Of a DNA stretch of 64,000 bases, positions 42,331 through 55,024 are shown in pieces. This DNA comes from Aureobasidium sp. EXF-3400 (lineage: Eukaryota; Ascomycota; Dothideomycetes; Dothideales; Saccotheciaceae): positions 1 to 64,000 of the forward strand of contig SWBL01000151.1 in the NCBI GenBank assembly GCA_024195585.1, written 5' to 3'. How positions within the stretch are numbered: the first letter of the stretch is position 1; each line of letters starts with the position of its first letter. The notes below the pieces were generated by a model. The model ran no database searches, was not told the origin of the DNA, and saw only the letters and a program-made list of their open reading frames with translations. The translations under genes were made by a program, and so were the position numbers.

Positions 42331-44001
42331 TTAGATATCCACCTTCTCAGCAAAGATGACATCCTCCTTCAAGTCACTTTTGTACCCGACTTGAGTTTCC
42401 GCCTCTTGGTGGAGTCGGCTCACAATGCCAGCCATGTACTCCTTATTCTTGCTGTCACGAACGACCTGCAGAATGCTCGGACGTTTACCATCGCGGTCTG
42501 CAAACAGGAGATCAACCGCCTCAAGTGGTAGTTTAGACGTTTCGACGAAGAAGAAGTAGACGATAGGGATGGTCGCGACGTTGATGACTGCAAAGACGAT
42601 GTAGGATTTGTAGCCGATACTGCTGATCATGGGTGGAACAATCTCGACGACGAGAAAGGTAGCGAGCCATTGGAAGACGACGGAAAGTGCAGCGCCACGG
42701 AGACGAAGTTTGAGTGGGAGAAGTTCTGAAGGGTCTGTATACTTGTTAGTGACATGCTTGCGAACGTGGGCAAGGATATAATCATCAACTTACAAACCCA
42801 CATGTTGCTCATCCAGCCGACCGTGAAGCATGTTTGGTAGAGATACAACATGACAGCTGCACCATACCCAAGGCTTTTGTTTCCCTTGACTCCGACAAAG
42901 ACAGCTGACAATGCCATGCAGAGTCCAAGACCACTCGATCCGAACAGGAATAGACGGCGTCGACCGACTCTGTCGATGATGAACCAAGGGATGATACTGC
43001 TGACGAAGAAGAAGACTTGGAGGCCTCCCGAGACCAAGAGTGCCTGGTGACGAGTCATACCAATCGACTTCTGGAAGATGTAAGGTCCGAAACTTGACAT
43101 GACGTTTGAGCCAGTGAGTTGTTGGAGTGCATTAGCGACACAAGCGATGAGGACACGAGTGGAACCACTGATGCCACCGTCCTTGAACACATCACTCCAG
43201 GTTCCTTCTTCTCGCTGCTCAACTTCGACGATATATTCGATATCCTTCATCTCTTGTTGCAACTCAGGGTCGTCTGGATGCATACCGCGCAGAGCAGCAA
43301 GGTTGTTGATGGCAAGACCTAGATCTCCTGTCTTTGCTAGGTAACGAGGTGACTCGGGCAGGAAAGGTACCAGACAGGCCACACAGATGCAGAACGCGAT
43401 CTGGAAAGCGCATGGGAAGCGCCACTGTATACTTGACGGGTATGCAGCCATGCCGTAGTCAAGCCAGTTGGCAATGATAAGACCCATGATCAGATTCGAC
43501 AACTGCATGGCAATCATTCGTCCACGAGACTTTGGTGCAGCACATTCGGCAAGCCAGATGGGGATGACAGAAGTCATCATACCGAGACCAGATCCAGCAA
43601 TGATACGACCTGCAAGGAACTGACCTACTCCGAAAGAAGTACACTGGATGATGGCACCGGTCGAAATGACACCGGCTCCCATCAACTTTATGGGTCGACG
43701 ACCATAGCGATCACCCAGCAGGAACACAAAGACGGCTCCAAAAAGCGCTCCAAGCTCATAAGACGAGACCAGAAAGCCAAGGAGAGTTGGATTTGGGTTG
43801 CCGAAGGTCTTGAGGAACTCTGGAGATGTCGTCAGACCGCCCATGTACCCGAGATCGTAACCAAACAGCCTTTGAGATGTTAGCTATCCAGTCCTCCGCT
43901 GGATAAGATATGGCTTACAGGAAACCAAGAGAGCAGGAAAGGGTGACGGCATAGACCAACTTTTGGCCTTTGAGGCGCATATATGTTGGAGAAGAAGACA
44001 T
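42331..44001 (-). CDS. MFS sugar/H+ symporter, 520 aa
   Basis: Exons 43919-44001, 42794-43869 and 42331-42734 close in frame at 520 residues, normal for the family. Signatures include LFGYDLGYMGGL in the first helix, GDRYGRRPIK in loop 2-3, PESPRYLAKTG before the central loop, YPSELLPLKLRLRG after helix 10, and VETSKLPLEAVD (the PETKG-like motif) at the end of helix 12. Twelve membrane spans are expected in the plasma membrane. Substrate cannot be read from sequence; a hexose or pentose transporter is likely. It is not an NrtA-type nitrate carrier. Confidence 0.9.
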
Positions 44002-44783
44002 TGTGACAAGACAAGTCAGGTATGGAACACAAACAGCTGAACAAATCGCGGACGAGGTGTTACGTTTTATAGACGATCAACTTCGGGAAGTGCTTGACAA
44101 TCATCGGCTTGAAAAAGGACCTGGGGTATACGATCGGTCAATGACTCGATATCGGGCATTGGTTGATGCTATCAATACGTAGCCGAGTCCATGTTGTGAT
44201 CTGGATCGAAACAGGTAGCCCCGCGTGTATAGCCCCACGGGGAGTTCAGATTGGGTTTCGAGTATGCTTTCCCTCAGTAGCACGGCATGACTTACCGAGC
44301 ATCTCCTTATATCAAGCTTTCTAGTCGGCAGAGACAGGCTTTTTGGTCGTTGACAAGTGTTGCGGCTTTTGACGGTAAAGCGCGGTATTAAGTGATGAGT
44401 TCGATGGTTTCAGCGGGGACTGAGGAATCCCCAGAACAGGTAGACTTTTTGCTCAGGGGCACTGTCACCTCCTCGTATCAAGGCCAAATTTTCTGCATCT
44501 CCACTCTTCGACAAGTCGTATTCGGCTAGATCTTCACCTCAGATGCCGACCGACCAATACTGAACGAGATCAACCACATTCTCTATCCTTCAACGCAAGC
44601 CCGAACGTCGAACATCGGTCACAAGACAGAAAATTGCGTGGACCTTCTCGCCCGCTGTTCGTTCCTCGCATTTGCCATGAGATCGCCAGATCTCACGCAT
44701 TATCCTACACGAGAAGCACAACTCGAAACGCATGACCGTACACGAACTCAGGCGTCAATGAAAGGCGATAACTACATTAGAAA
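44002..44783. other. Intergenic
   Basis: A 782-bp region upstream of the sugar transporter and downstream of the solute-binding-like gene. No supported ORF or repeat. Confidence 0.35.
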
Positions 44784-45976
44784 TCATAGTCTAGCTATCA
44801 ATTTCTCCGTTCTGGTCACATCTTGTTGCTCTGCTGTCGAGAATATAGGTGTTGCAACAGACCATCTTTGACCATACTTCGCGACCATCTGCTGAACTTC
44901 TTGACTTCCTAGCCACGAAGCGAACTCTCTCGCCAGCACATTGTGGGGGGCCTTGATGTTGACAAGTGCAGAACAAGGATTCAGCAGTTCAGATCCACCC
45001 TCGATGAATGGTGCTGTACTGACCAGAGCGTTGTCACGTTTGGCTGTGAGATAGGTCGCTCTATCTGTGATGATGTATGCGCCTGTGCGATCTGCATTTG
45101 TCAATGCTTCATAAGGTGTCCCTGGTTTGGTGACTCTCCATGACTTTCCTGAAGACAGGTCGACCTGAGCGAGTTTCCACAAAGCAAGTTCTTTGTAGAA
45201 TGTGGCTGAGCCATCTCCACGAGTTTGGAAGATTCCGCTGTCGTGCCTTACATCGCTTGAAGAGCCGTAGTCTGCAATCGCTCTCATCGCGTCCGCAATC
45301 TTGCCGTCGATTGCAACACCAGCCGGATTGGCAGCAGGTCCGACCAAGATGAAATGATCGTTGAATACTTTAGCCAATCGTTCAGCCCAGCCCTCGCGAA
45401 CAGACAGATCTTCGTACGCAGGCTCGTATGTCAGAGCCACTTGGACCAAATCCCCGAGTAGAGCGATCTGCGAATGCCGACTGTGGTTGGAGATCCAGTC
45501 GATACAGAATCCTCCACCTCGAGAAGCGATGAAGTACTCGCAGAGTAATCTCAAGAAACCGGTATGACCAGCACCGCCGTTACCTAGTCGAAAACCCACA
45601 GGATGTGATGGGTCACCATATGTTGCAGAAGCACGAGTTTGTATCAAATTGGAGACGCCAGGATATTCGTCTGGTACCTGTATCGCTGAATTGGCAAATC
45701 GCTTGAATAATGGATCAGACACTGCACTCATCTGTCAGAAAGGACTGAAACGTGTTCACTCAATTGTGACATACCATCGACGAGATCTGGTATCGCCTGG
45801 GATCTAGCAGTATCCATGGACGAGCTCAGTGAGTCAATATTGCGTGGGTGATATTGCAGTGCAAGAAGTAGTAATATCAAAAACGACTGGAGAGATGGGT
45901 ATGTTGACGACTGCTGACAGGAAGAGAAGAGAGCGTGATTAATCCATGTCGTGCCGTCAAAGACCGAGCCCGACAT
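44784..45976 (-). CDS. Solute-binding-protein-like (TupA/WtpA-type PBP domain)
   Basis: The main exon (44784 to about 45730) encodes a type-2 periplasmic-binding fold: FRLGNGGAGHTGFLRLL, then LVQVALTYEPAYE, HFILVGPAANPAG, SSSDVRHDSGIFQTRGDGSATF and YIITDRATYL are the characteristic blocks of tungstate/molybdate-type binding proteins, which occur as stand-alone proteins in many fungi. An upstream exon from ATG 45976, with a hydrophobic stretch SFLILLLLALQY, can be spliced in phase (GTATGT near 45774 to GTGCAG near 45722); otherwise translation could begin at ATG 45731. Ligand and location are unknown; no ABC partner exists here. Confidence 0.75.
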
Positions 45977-46585
45977 GATCGGTATTCGTCGGTCCAGGGG
46001 TGCTCTTATAAGGTTACCGCGCCTGATTTTCCCCTCCGCAACTCCGCATTCTGGATAACCGGATTGAACTTTGTTTATTTCCGGACCATCAACTGTTCTC
46101 ACCTCGAGTAAGTAATTTATGAAGCCGTAGGATCGGTAAGGTCAACCCATATTGCTTTAAGCAGACACAAGCCCTCCTCATCCCAAGGTGAGATAAATAC
46201 ACAACTCATGTTTCTGGACCCTTCAGCCGCCCCATTCATATTTGAGGAACATTACACGCATTCTCGACTTGTGAAGGCGGTAGCCCAAAATCGCGTATCT
46301 ATTTAATGTCCGAGACAGGAGAACGAGCTTCAACATCTGGCTAGGCCATATGACGTGTTCTCTGTCTTGAAGAGGAGTACTTCACATTTGACAATGGCAC
46401 TATATCGATGATACACTTGCTTTTGATCTTCATCGGTGTAGACTCCAGTTGCCTCTCTGGGCGGTTTTCGATTGAAACATTGTAGCGAACGAAATGCATC
46501 AAGTCTCAAAAAGACCATATTGATCCAGATTAACACTCCAAAAATGACCTACGCCTGCACTCTCCCTCGTTGACTCTAAACATCC
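45977..46585. other. Intergenic
   Basis: A 609-bp gap upstream of the solute-binding-like gene. The ORF at 46330-46536 has no support. Confidence 0.3.
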
Positions 46586-47254
46586 TCACTCCACAACCTC
46601 CACCACAGCCTCCTTAACACTCCACTCCACCTTCCCCTCTTCCCACTCAAGATCCTGCACCTCCGCTCCCTTCCCCCACCCCTCAACAAGCACATCTTCT
46701 TTCGTCCCAAACGTCCACTTGACCTTTTTCAAAACCTCCAAATTAACCCCAACAAGATACTCATGTCCAGCTTCCAACCCATCCACCCCTGTAGCCTTCT
46801 TCGAGCGGCGAATCTTCCTTTGCGCGCCTTTGTCATCAAGCTCCCAGCCTTGTTCAACTATATGCCTAGGCAGAGGTTTTACCGCCACAGTGCCATTGAC
46901 ACCTCCTCTGCCAAAAGGACGGGATAAAGTTACCGGGACTCCAGGCTCGAGGGTCAGGTAGAGGTCTTCATCGGAAGAACCACGAACTCTTGTGATGGCT
47001 TTTCGTTGGATTAGAAACACAGTTGTTGGGACGGGAGTTGAAGTGGTGAGGTCGGTGATTGTGATGCCGTTGTTTGTTAGGCAGTTTTGGAGGTGTAGAG
47101 GTGTTTTCCATGTTAAGAATGTCATTGGGTGGGAAGCATGAGACAATAGAGTCATGGAGAGTGTAGGTGGCGAAGGTTGGCTGAAACTGTGGCGTGAGGG
47201 GCAGATGGAGAGGGAAATCTCTATGTGCGGAGGTGTGGGTATTGGTTCTGCCAT
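46586..47254 (-). CDS. Hypothetical protein, 222 aa
   Basis: A single ORF. I choose ATG 47254 (MAEPIPTPPHIEIS); the frame also has an upstream ATG at 47320 preceded by a lysine-rich run that looks like leader. The middle holds IQRKAITRVRGSSDEDLYLTL, GVPVTLSRPFGRGG and HEYLVGVN, suggesting beta-rich structure; the C-terminus is acidic with W-containing strands. I recognise no domain. Similar short intronless proteins are frequent and uncharacterised in fungi. Confidence 0.65.
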   Translation of the reverse strand: MAEPIPTPPHIEISLSICPSRHSFSQPSPPTLSMTLLSHASHPMTFLTWKTPLHLQNCLTNNGITITDLTTSTPVPTTVFLIQRKAITRVRGSSDEDLYLTLEPGVPVTLSRPFGRGGVNGTVAVKPLPRHIVEQGWELDDKGAQRKIRRSKKATGVDGLEAGHEYLVGVNLEVLKKVKWTFGTKEDVLVEGWGKGAEVQDLEWEEGKVEWSVKEAVVEVVE

Positions 47255-47559
47255 TTGCAGTCTCCTCTTGTGGTGAATGTTTTTCTTCTTTGATATCGGT
47301 GCTAAGATTGAGTTGTGCAAAAAAGGTAGCTTTCGATCATGGCTTTGCTAAAAGTTGGGTGCTGAGGTTGGAGCGCTCCTCCGCAATCCTATCAATATGC
47401 ACGACATTTTAGCGCCTTGGGGGCGTGCTTGGACGACTTGCCATCATTTGGAAAGCCATGATCCGTGTTATTGTCGCATTGCACAAGATCTGATGCAATG
47501 TAAATTAAAAGAACGAACGGATGTTTGGCATAATAATTAAGAAGGCGTTCGTTAATTCT

Positions 47560-47594
47560 CCTTGTGCTTGTACTTGTGCTTGTGCTTGTGCTTG
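47560..47594. repeat. Hexanucleotide (CTTGTG)n microsatellite
   Basis: About five copies of CTTGTG/CTTGTA in tandem, lying just beyond the 3' end of the histidine kinase gene, probably in its terminator or 3' UTR. Confidence 0.8.
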
Positions 47595-47633
47595 ATTACT
47601 CTAATGCGATATCCTACCTCGATGCCCAAACTC

Positions 47634-50600
47634 CTAATTCTGTAACAACTCCTTTAACGCATTAAACTTGACCGGTTTCGTATAAAACTCATCAATCCCA
47701 CTCAATTTAGCCTCTTGCTTCGAAGCCTCCGAGCCCAACCCCGTCAACGCAATAATCCTCACCACCTTTGTCCGACCTTCCTTCTCTTCCAAAATCTTCT
47801 CATGGCTTCTTATCGCTCGACTAGACTCGTACCCATTCATAACAGGCATACTGATATCCATAAGAATGGTTGTAAACGGTGAAGACGAGGTTTTAAATTT
47901 CTCGTATGCTTCCAGGCCATTCACGGCGGTTTCTGAAGTGTAGCCGAGCTTCTTCATGAAGGTGGAGAGGAGGCGTAGGTTTATCGCGTTATCGTCGACG
48001 AGGAGGAAGTGTTGTCGGTCTTGCCGTGTAGTGCTGGTTTCCTGAGCAGGACTCTGGTCTTGAGGTATATCTTTGACGTTCTTCACAGGCGATTGACCAA
48101 TTGGCTGGTTTGCTTCTTGCTCGTGGCGCATTGGCGAAAGCGATCTCAATGGCAGAGCTTGAGGCTGAACGGTAGAGGTCAAGCTGGCAGTAAGAGCACG
48201 AACAAGTGCTTTCGGACTGAGCGGGTATGCCAATTTCGCAGTGCTGCCAGGGAGTCGAAGCTTGTTGAGATGATTTGACGATTGAGCATCAACCAAGACT
48301 ATGCGTTGGTTGTTGAGCTTGTTCAAGACTCCTGATTCGGCGGCAATCAGGCTGGCAAGATGTGTCTCCTCAGCCATGACGATATCTGCATCAATGCCCT
48401 CTAGGCTGTCGCTCGTAATGACGTCCATGCCGAACCATGAACTAGCGATGGACCGCACATATGATTGCATTGTTTCTGTGCGTCGAAGTTGCAATTCCGT
48501 CTGGATGATTCTGTCTGCACGCATGCCAGAGGGTGATAACAAGCAGATCGTCCGACCTTTGAGCGTTGCATTTGGATCTAATCTTTGCCCTCCCATGGGA
48601 AGAGCGTCTTTCGATGTGTTATGGTCTGGGACAGGAATGAAGACGTCAAAGCGTGTACCAAGGCCTTGTGTGCTCTGTACTTCGATACTGCCCTGCAAGT
48701 CTTCGACGATCTTCTTCACAATGCTGAGTCCAAGGCCAGTCCCATCAGCGATCGGGTTTTCTTGGACAAATGGCTGATATAAGCTTCGCTCCAAGAACTC
48801 AGGACTCATGCCGATTCCCGTATCGCTGACCACGAGATGAGCTGATCGTTTGGTAGGGACCTTGGAGTCGGTCACCACTTTCAAAGAAACTTCGACAAAT
48901 CCCTGTTCAGTATATTTGAGAGCGTTGGCGAAGAGATTCATGACCAGACGTTTCCAAGCACCAGCGCAAACCATCATACACCAGTCTGATCGGCTCTCGA
49001 TATCCACATAGACGGCAACAGTATCGGGGCCTTGCGAAAGAGAGTTTTCATCGCTAGCCAGGTCAAACGATAGCATGTTCGTTGAAAGACTTGATTTCGT
49101 GGCGTGATTGACGGTGGTATTCTGCAGCTTGTCAAAAGTGGCTTTCCGCGAGGCTTGGCCAAAATGTACTCCTTCGACCACTGATAGGACCAGGTCACAC
49201 AGATGTTCTTGGCTCATATCGCCAAAAGCATTATAGGAGACATCTGTAGTCTCCCCAGAAGTGAAAGGCTGTGTCTCGATCTTGACATCGGTGAGTTTGC
49301 TGACTCGTGAGAAGTCCAGAACGTGATTTAAAGTGTCTAGTAACGTCGAAGAACAGCTCTGTATCATCTCGACCAATTCAGCCTTGGAGTCATGTTCAGG
49401 ATCTTGCAGGAGATCGACAGCAGCGTGAATGCCATGAAGAGGTGATCGAAGTTCGTGACTGATGGAAGAGAGAAAGTCGGATTTCGCGCGTGCCAGTTCA
49501 GTCATCTCTGTCCTTGCAATCTCGGTCATGAAAGTGTTTCCAAAGGCTGACAGACAGGTCATATCCTGCTCTGCAAGCACTCTTGTAGGATCGCTGGTCC
49601 AGCCGAGCATACCTACAATGAATTTCTCCTGCGTCGAGTCCCAAAGAGGGAGGAAGATCAAAGAACGGGCTTTGCGAATCAATGTCTGCAACTCACTAGA
49701 CACCTGGACGGCCGCAGAGAAGGTCTGCTGGGCATAGGTTTGAGCGAGGAAAGTGCCGTTCTTGTCGAAGACAGGATTGCCTTGGGTGTCAGAAACAAAG
49801 ACGCAACCTCGAGGAAAGTTTTGAATCAGATAGCGAAGCGAGGTATCATGAATAACCAACGGCTGTTGCGCTGTACCGAGATTGCAGCCACCAGGTACCA
49901 CTGAGCTTCCAAGAACTTCGCAGAGGGATGATGTTGCACTATTGTCAGAGACATGGTTTGTTGATGTCGACATCGACGGGGATTGAGTGAGGTCTGTCAT
50001 TGCATTTTCGTTGGATCCATGCAGGAAGACCAGTCCTTCGATATCAATGGCGTCACGGATAAGATGTGCGGCTCCTGAATAAATGCCTTCCATGGTTCGG
50101 CAACCGGTCAAGGGTTTGTTCGACATGTCCAAGGCAGGTTCGCAGACTCCAGGACTTTTTACAGAGAATAGATCTTCAGGAGGTGTTAGCGGAGTAGGGG
50201 CCTCGGTTGTAGCATCGTCTGAAGTCTGCATCTCAGAATCTGGTGAAGTCGACGATGATGTCGCTCCATGAATTTGCTGCTGGCTGTCAAAGTAGTCTAT
50301 GGCATTGCTCAAAGAGCTCTTTCTGGAATTGACAGCTGTGCTGTCTGCTCCTGAGCGTCTGCTTTCGATGAAATCGGACAAGCCCCTCATCATTTGTACT
50401 CCACGGCCCGACTCTTGCTTGATAGCATGGAGTTCCAATTGCTCAGTGATACAGGCTGCAATATCGTTGAGTATGTCGATAGTGCTGTCATTGAAGAAGT
50501 CATCTCGAATCTTGTTGTCCATGACACAGTATGTTCCGAGGATATGTCCCGAAGCGCTCTTGACAGGCACCTCAGCATAGGATACCATGTGAGGAAAGCC

Positions 50601-51162
50601 GACAACATAGGGGCAGTGTTTGTACTGGTCCATCTCTCTCAGGTCGCGAATCACATAGCGAGTGGTATTGGCGACAACATCATGGGTGTTGATAGCCCGT
50701 CGGCCGGTGCGGTCGGTGAAGATGGCGACAGACTGCGGACAGATGCCATATTCCTTGTTCAGGTTCTGCACACCAAGGAACAGCGCATCTTGAGGATGGG
50801 CATAGTTGGTCGAGTCACGGATCGAGATGGACCTCGTGGCTTCGGCGAGGATGTATTGCGTCGATGAGTCGATGAGCGAGACAAAGGAGCGGTCGCAGTT
50901 CATGCGCAGGGCGCCATTCTGCGTGACGGCTGTCAGGAGCGGGCTTTTGGCCAGCGACGGCGGGACCGGATCGCCGTGGTCGGCACTATTGACATGGTCG
51001 GCAGTGATGTTGTATGGAGCAAAGTACCTATCGCACGCACAGTCGTGTCAGGCTTCAGGGCTTCAGCTGTCGATCCATCGCCACGCCCTATCATATTTAC
51101 CTTGCCAACGCTCGCAGACGAAGCCACTCCTGCACCGAATCCGGACCTGCCTGTGTCGACAT
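47634..51162 (-). CDS. Hybrid histidine kinase with GAF-type sensor and receiver domain, 1151 aa
   Basis: A 62-nt first exon (51101-51162) beginning MSTQAGPDSVQEWLRLRAL joins a long exon (47634-51027) across a 73-nt intron. N-terminal GAF-like region (TALRMNCDRS-type start, QYILAEATRS, YVVGFPHMVSYAEVPVKS, residues about 60-260). Histidine kinase core: SHELRSPLHG with phosphoacceptor His near 545, N-box NLFANALKYT, SDTGIGM, and DGTGLGLSIVKK. C-terminal receiver: LLVDDNAINLRLL and ILMDISMPVMNGY with phosphoacceptor Asp near 1078. It should pass phosphate to a histidine phosphotransfer protein in a fungal phosphorelay. There are no transmembrane spans, so it is a cytosolic sensor; the signal is unknown. 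Confidence 0.93.
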
Positions 51163-51904
51163 GAGACGTCTGTCTTTGGTCACTGGTTCGAGAAGCTCCC
51201 CAGACGCTGCTGCATAGACTGGGAGGGGAAAATTCTTCGCTGAACGTCGTTCCTACGAAGAAGCGTTCAGACCCGGGAATGCCGACTACATGGCGTTTCG
51301 TTCTGCTCGAGCCCTGAGCGCCACTGCTCGCGGTTGCCGATTACGACTCTGGTCGACGCTGACATTCGGGATCGAGTCACCTTTTTTCCCTGAGGCACGC
51401 ACCCACAATCCCACTGATAACGGTTTTTGGAGCCGCAGGGTAATCGGAGCCGACGCCGAGCTGAGGAAGCTGCGGCTCCAGACAGTCTTGCGACGACTTC
51501 TTCAGGTCTGGGAAATCATGCTCAGTATAGCCGATTCCAGGCATGTCTGTATATAGTGCCAGTGCCTTATACTTACATTCTATTGAGGCCTTTAATATAT
51601 GGTAGGGTTCTTGGGTAGGTGCCTCGCGCCTAAATCCTCTTGGCCTACTTTACACGTCCTCGTGGAGAAGCAGCACATTTCTCGGAGCCGAGAGAGACAA
51701 AAGCGCTTTGCCGCCTATGCCGCTATGCATGACTGCATGGGTATTTGTGCATTTGCCAATTAGGTTGATGCTTTGTGGTTACTTGCAAGCATGCAAGAGC
51801 GTTGAGGAATCCTTTGATCGCTGCGTACAAATACATTTCGTTATCGTTACATATTACAGATTAAGTCTATTTGATTCATGGGTCATGAGGATTCTATCCC
51901 CTTT
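51163..51904. other. Intergenic upstream of the histidine kinase
   Basis: A 742-bp promoter interval. Open frames at 51290-51618 have no family resemblance. Confidence 0.35.
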
Positions 51905-53737
51905 TCAGGACTGATCCTCTCTCTCCTTGTCCTTCTCCTTATCCTCGTCGCTGCCGACTTGGGTTCTCTCATCATCGCTCTTCTCTTCATCCTTCTTCTC
52001 CTCATCCTTTTTGTTTATATACTCCTGAGAAGCTCTCTTGCTGCGAGCTCTGAGTCTATCTCCCTTCAACCACAAGTAGGTGACTATAGGGATGAACACA
52101 ACAGTCAGGAAACCGAGAAGCGAGTTACCCCAGTTGAGACCGAGAGTGTTGAACATCTGACGAGCGAAAAGAGGGAAGGCGGCACCGAAGCAGGAACGGA
52201 AGAAGTCGTTACCTGCAGAGATGGATGCGAAATCTGCAGGGTAGGCATCGCCAAGATAGTTAAGCACACCCGAGAAAGCACCGAAGGCTCCGATGGTGAA
52301 GAAGGCAGTTGCGATGATGGGGACGATGAAGTTAATCGAAGGGTTGGCGGTCCAGCCGAACATAAACAGACAGAGGGGTAGGCAGATGCAAGTTGCCACC
52401 GCAGGCTCCATTCTGATCTCGGGACGAAGGGTTCCATCCTTGGAGAAGCGAGGCTCGACATAATAGTAGTTGTAGTACCAGTAAGGGGGAATGCAGATAA
52501 TACCACCAACACAGATACCAAGGTAGCACAAGCCAGTGGTTCCAAGACTGAAGTGATAAAGATCTTCAAAGGCGAGAGGAATAGACTCCAGCCAGCAGTA
52601 GAGGACGGCGTAGATGAGGGCAATGTACATGTTCAAGGCGAACACGATGGGCTCGGTAAGGGTGAGGGAGAACGGCTTGACCAAAGTCATCATGGCGATG
52701 TCACCAAGGCCCATGCTTTCACCTTGGATCTCAGGCTCGCACTTGATCTTGTCGTATGGCTTGTCATCCAGATATCCGTTCTTCTCTTGCCACTTGCGAA
52801 GACGAGCAGTGCGGCGGTATAGAATGTTGGCCGCAGAGGTTTCAGGGACTGTATAATGGTCAGCTCGGTGGACAGAGCGAGCGAAAGCACACAACTACTT
52901 ACAGAAGAAAATCAGGAAGACGAGACAGGCTCCAGACATCCAGATGAGCATCCAAATGGGCCAAGTCCATCCCTCGTATTGTGCTGCCCAGTTACCGGCA
53001 ACTGGTCCAAGCGAAGGTCCCATGATGTTGGCAATACCGAAGATGGAAAGGGCATATGCACGCTTAGAAGCAGGGAAGATATCGGCCAACGAAGCACCTC
53101 CAGTAGCAAGAACGGGAGAGCCGAAGAAACCAGTCAGGAAACGGAAAGCCAGGAGCATGCCGATGTTTTTGGCGTAAACAACGCCGAAGTTGAAGAAGAC
53201 GAATACAACCAGCGTTCCAATGTAGATAGGATTTCTGCCAATCTGAGGAATTTCGGATAGAGGTGCCCAGATCATGGGACCAAGACCGTAACCCAGAACG
53301 TAAAGAGTAAGACCAATAGTGATGACTTCTGTGGACACACCAAAGGCTTGAGTCATGAATGGTAGACCAGAAGTGTAGATGGCGGATCCAATGTATACGG
53401 AAGAAGTCAGGAAACAGATGTTGAAGGTCACAAAGCACTTCTTGAAGGTGGACCAGTTTTGCGGGTTCTGCAGCAAATCAGCTCACGCGCGCAGTTTGCA
53501 AGCTCTGGCGCGACGTACATCAGGATCGTCCTCTCTGAACTCGATCAACTTGTATTTTCCCTTGGAACCGTTCTTCTCTTCATCGTCAGAGGATTCCTCC
53601 TCTTTGATGTCTCCTTGGTTGAAGTATTCCTCGCGAAGCTCCGCATTGTAAGTATCCTCGTATGGGAACAATCTTCCACCAGAAATGTTGCGCATGAGAA
53701 ACCCGAAGGTTGTATCAACAAACAGGGAAGGTGCCAT
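51905..53737 (-). CDS. MFS multidrug/polyamine-type transporter (DHA1), 575 aa
   Basis: Exons 53519-53737, 52903-53467 and 51905-52848 close in frame. A 73-residue acidic cytosolic N-terminus precedes NPQNWSTFKK, the characteristic entry to helix 1 of fungal DHA1 carriers. GPMIWAPLSEIPQIGRNPIY is motif A, and RFLTGFFGSPVLATGGASL is the motif B/C region of proton antiporters. Twelve spans are visible. The C-terminus is an unusually long run of K, D and E. Export of drugs or polyamines is the family role; the substrate is unknown. Confidence 0.9.
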
Positions 53738-55024
53738 GTTTGATGGTGGTGTCAGGCAAGACCTGATATTGCAGATCGTTGGATAGCAAGTGGTGTAAAC
53801 CGACAGATACTCCTACAGGCCTACCTATATACCAGGTGAGGTGTCGAAGAGAAACACGGGTTTTGAAAGTGTCAGAAAAAATGATGATATCACCATCCAC
53901 AAAAACATCATGCGCAACCTATCAGATCGCTAGTTAGCCGCGGAGCCCCACTCGATTGGAAAAATGGAAGCTACTTGTAGAAGCTCCAGTCGAACACTCC
54001 GAACGTGGAAATCAGAAGCGCGCAGATCGATGAGCTTTTGGTGACAACAGGTGCAAAAAGGTGTGTTTTTGGTGGGCGGTGGAGAGAAAGGGCCGTTTCC
54101 GAATCGCTGAGGGGCCATCGGGGCGTGAAACTCTATCGTGACGATCTGTCATGACGTAGTTTTCGGTAACGGAGAGAGGGATCCTCGTCAGGGCATTTCA
54201 CCTAATTCGATGAAAGTGGCTTGAGTTCTCGGTGCGGATTTTGATTTCTGTCTTGGTGATGACGCTGTCGCAGCATCTTGGGTGTGATGAGGATGGGACG
54301 GGGTGTGATGAAGCGACAAAAAGACAAGTTCAGACTTACCCGACAGCATTTTCAGACGACGAACAGCCTCAACGACACAACCACGCATGCACCTGCATAC
54401 TACATCCTAAAGCACTTCTAGAAGAGCGTCAAGGCAAGCCCCCATATTCTTGTCTTGCGGCTGGTCCAAAGAGTACAAAGTTCGGAGCCGCATTCTGTGT
54501 GGAAGAAATCAGGCCCCCACGATTCCAACATTTTGGCTTTCGTGGCTTGCAAGCCATGACAGTCCCTGCGTGGCCATGGCTTCTACTTTATCTCAACCAT
54601 TTGACGAGTTTGCAATAGGGATTCAGTAGTCTAGGGCGATAGCAGATAGGAGCCACGTCGTTGTAGGCAACTCGGACATGTTAATGGAAAACGCTACTCT
54701 TTCTACGTCCGATCGTTCAGCTATTTCCATTTTCTAGTGGTCATACAGATATCATTCAGCTAAACCATTTGAGCATGTAGAACACTGCGAAAGCTCATTT
54801 TGGACCACTTGATCTGTCTGACTATCACAATGGGATGAATATAGCCATACATAGTTGTTGCAATCGGAAAATTGGTCGAGCTCAAGGTGTCGGGCTTCTC
54901 GAGTCCCCGGGAAGTCTTACCATTCCATCTCATTGGCTCAAATAAGGGTAACGCATTTTCGTACCTGCAGCCTTTGTACTCTCTAGTAGCCAGTATATAC
55001 GGACAGCTATTCTTGCATATTCTA
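53738..55024. other. 1.3-kb intergenic region
   Basis: Promoter of the MFS transporter plus unassigned sequence. A frame at 54232-54618 lacks an ATG start and family resemblance. Nothing else supported. Confidence 0.3.

Noticed and set aside
50394..50867. 157-codon plus-strand frame and several others inside the histidine kinase gene
   Set aside because: Antisense shadows of a long, well-supported coding exon.
54232..54618. 128-codon plus-strand frame
   Set aside because: Starts with GTG, overlaps the MFS promoter, and shows no family resemblance.
54872..55024. N-terminal extension of the membrane protein ORF
   Set aside because: It begins with TTG, not ATG, and lacks hydrophobic or conserved character; the start at 55025 is preferred.
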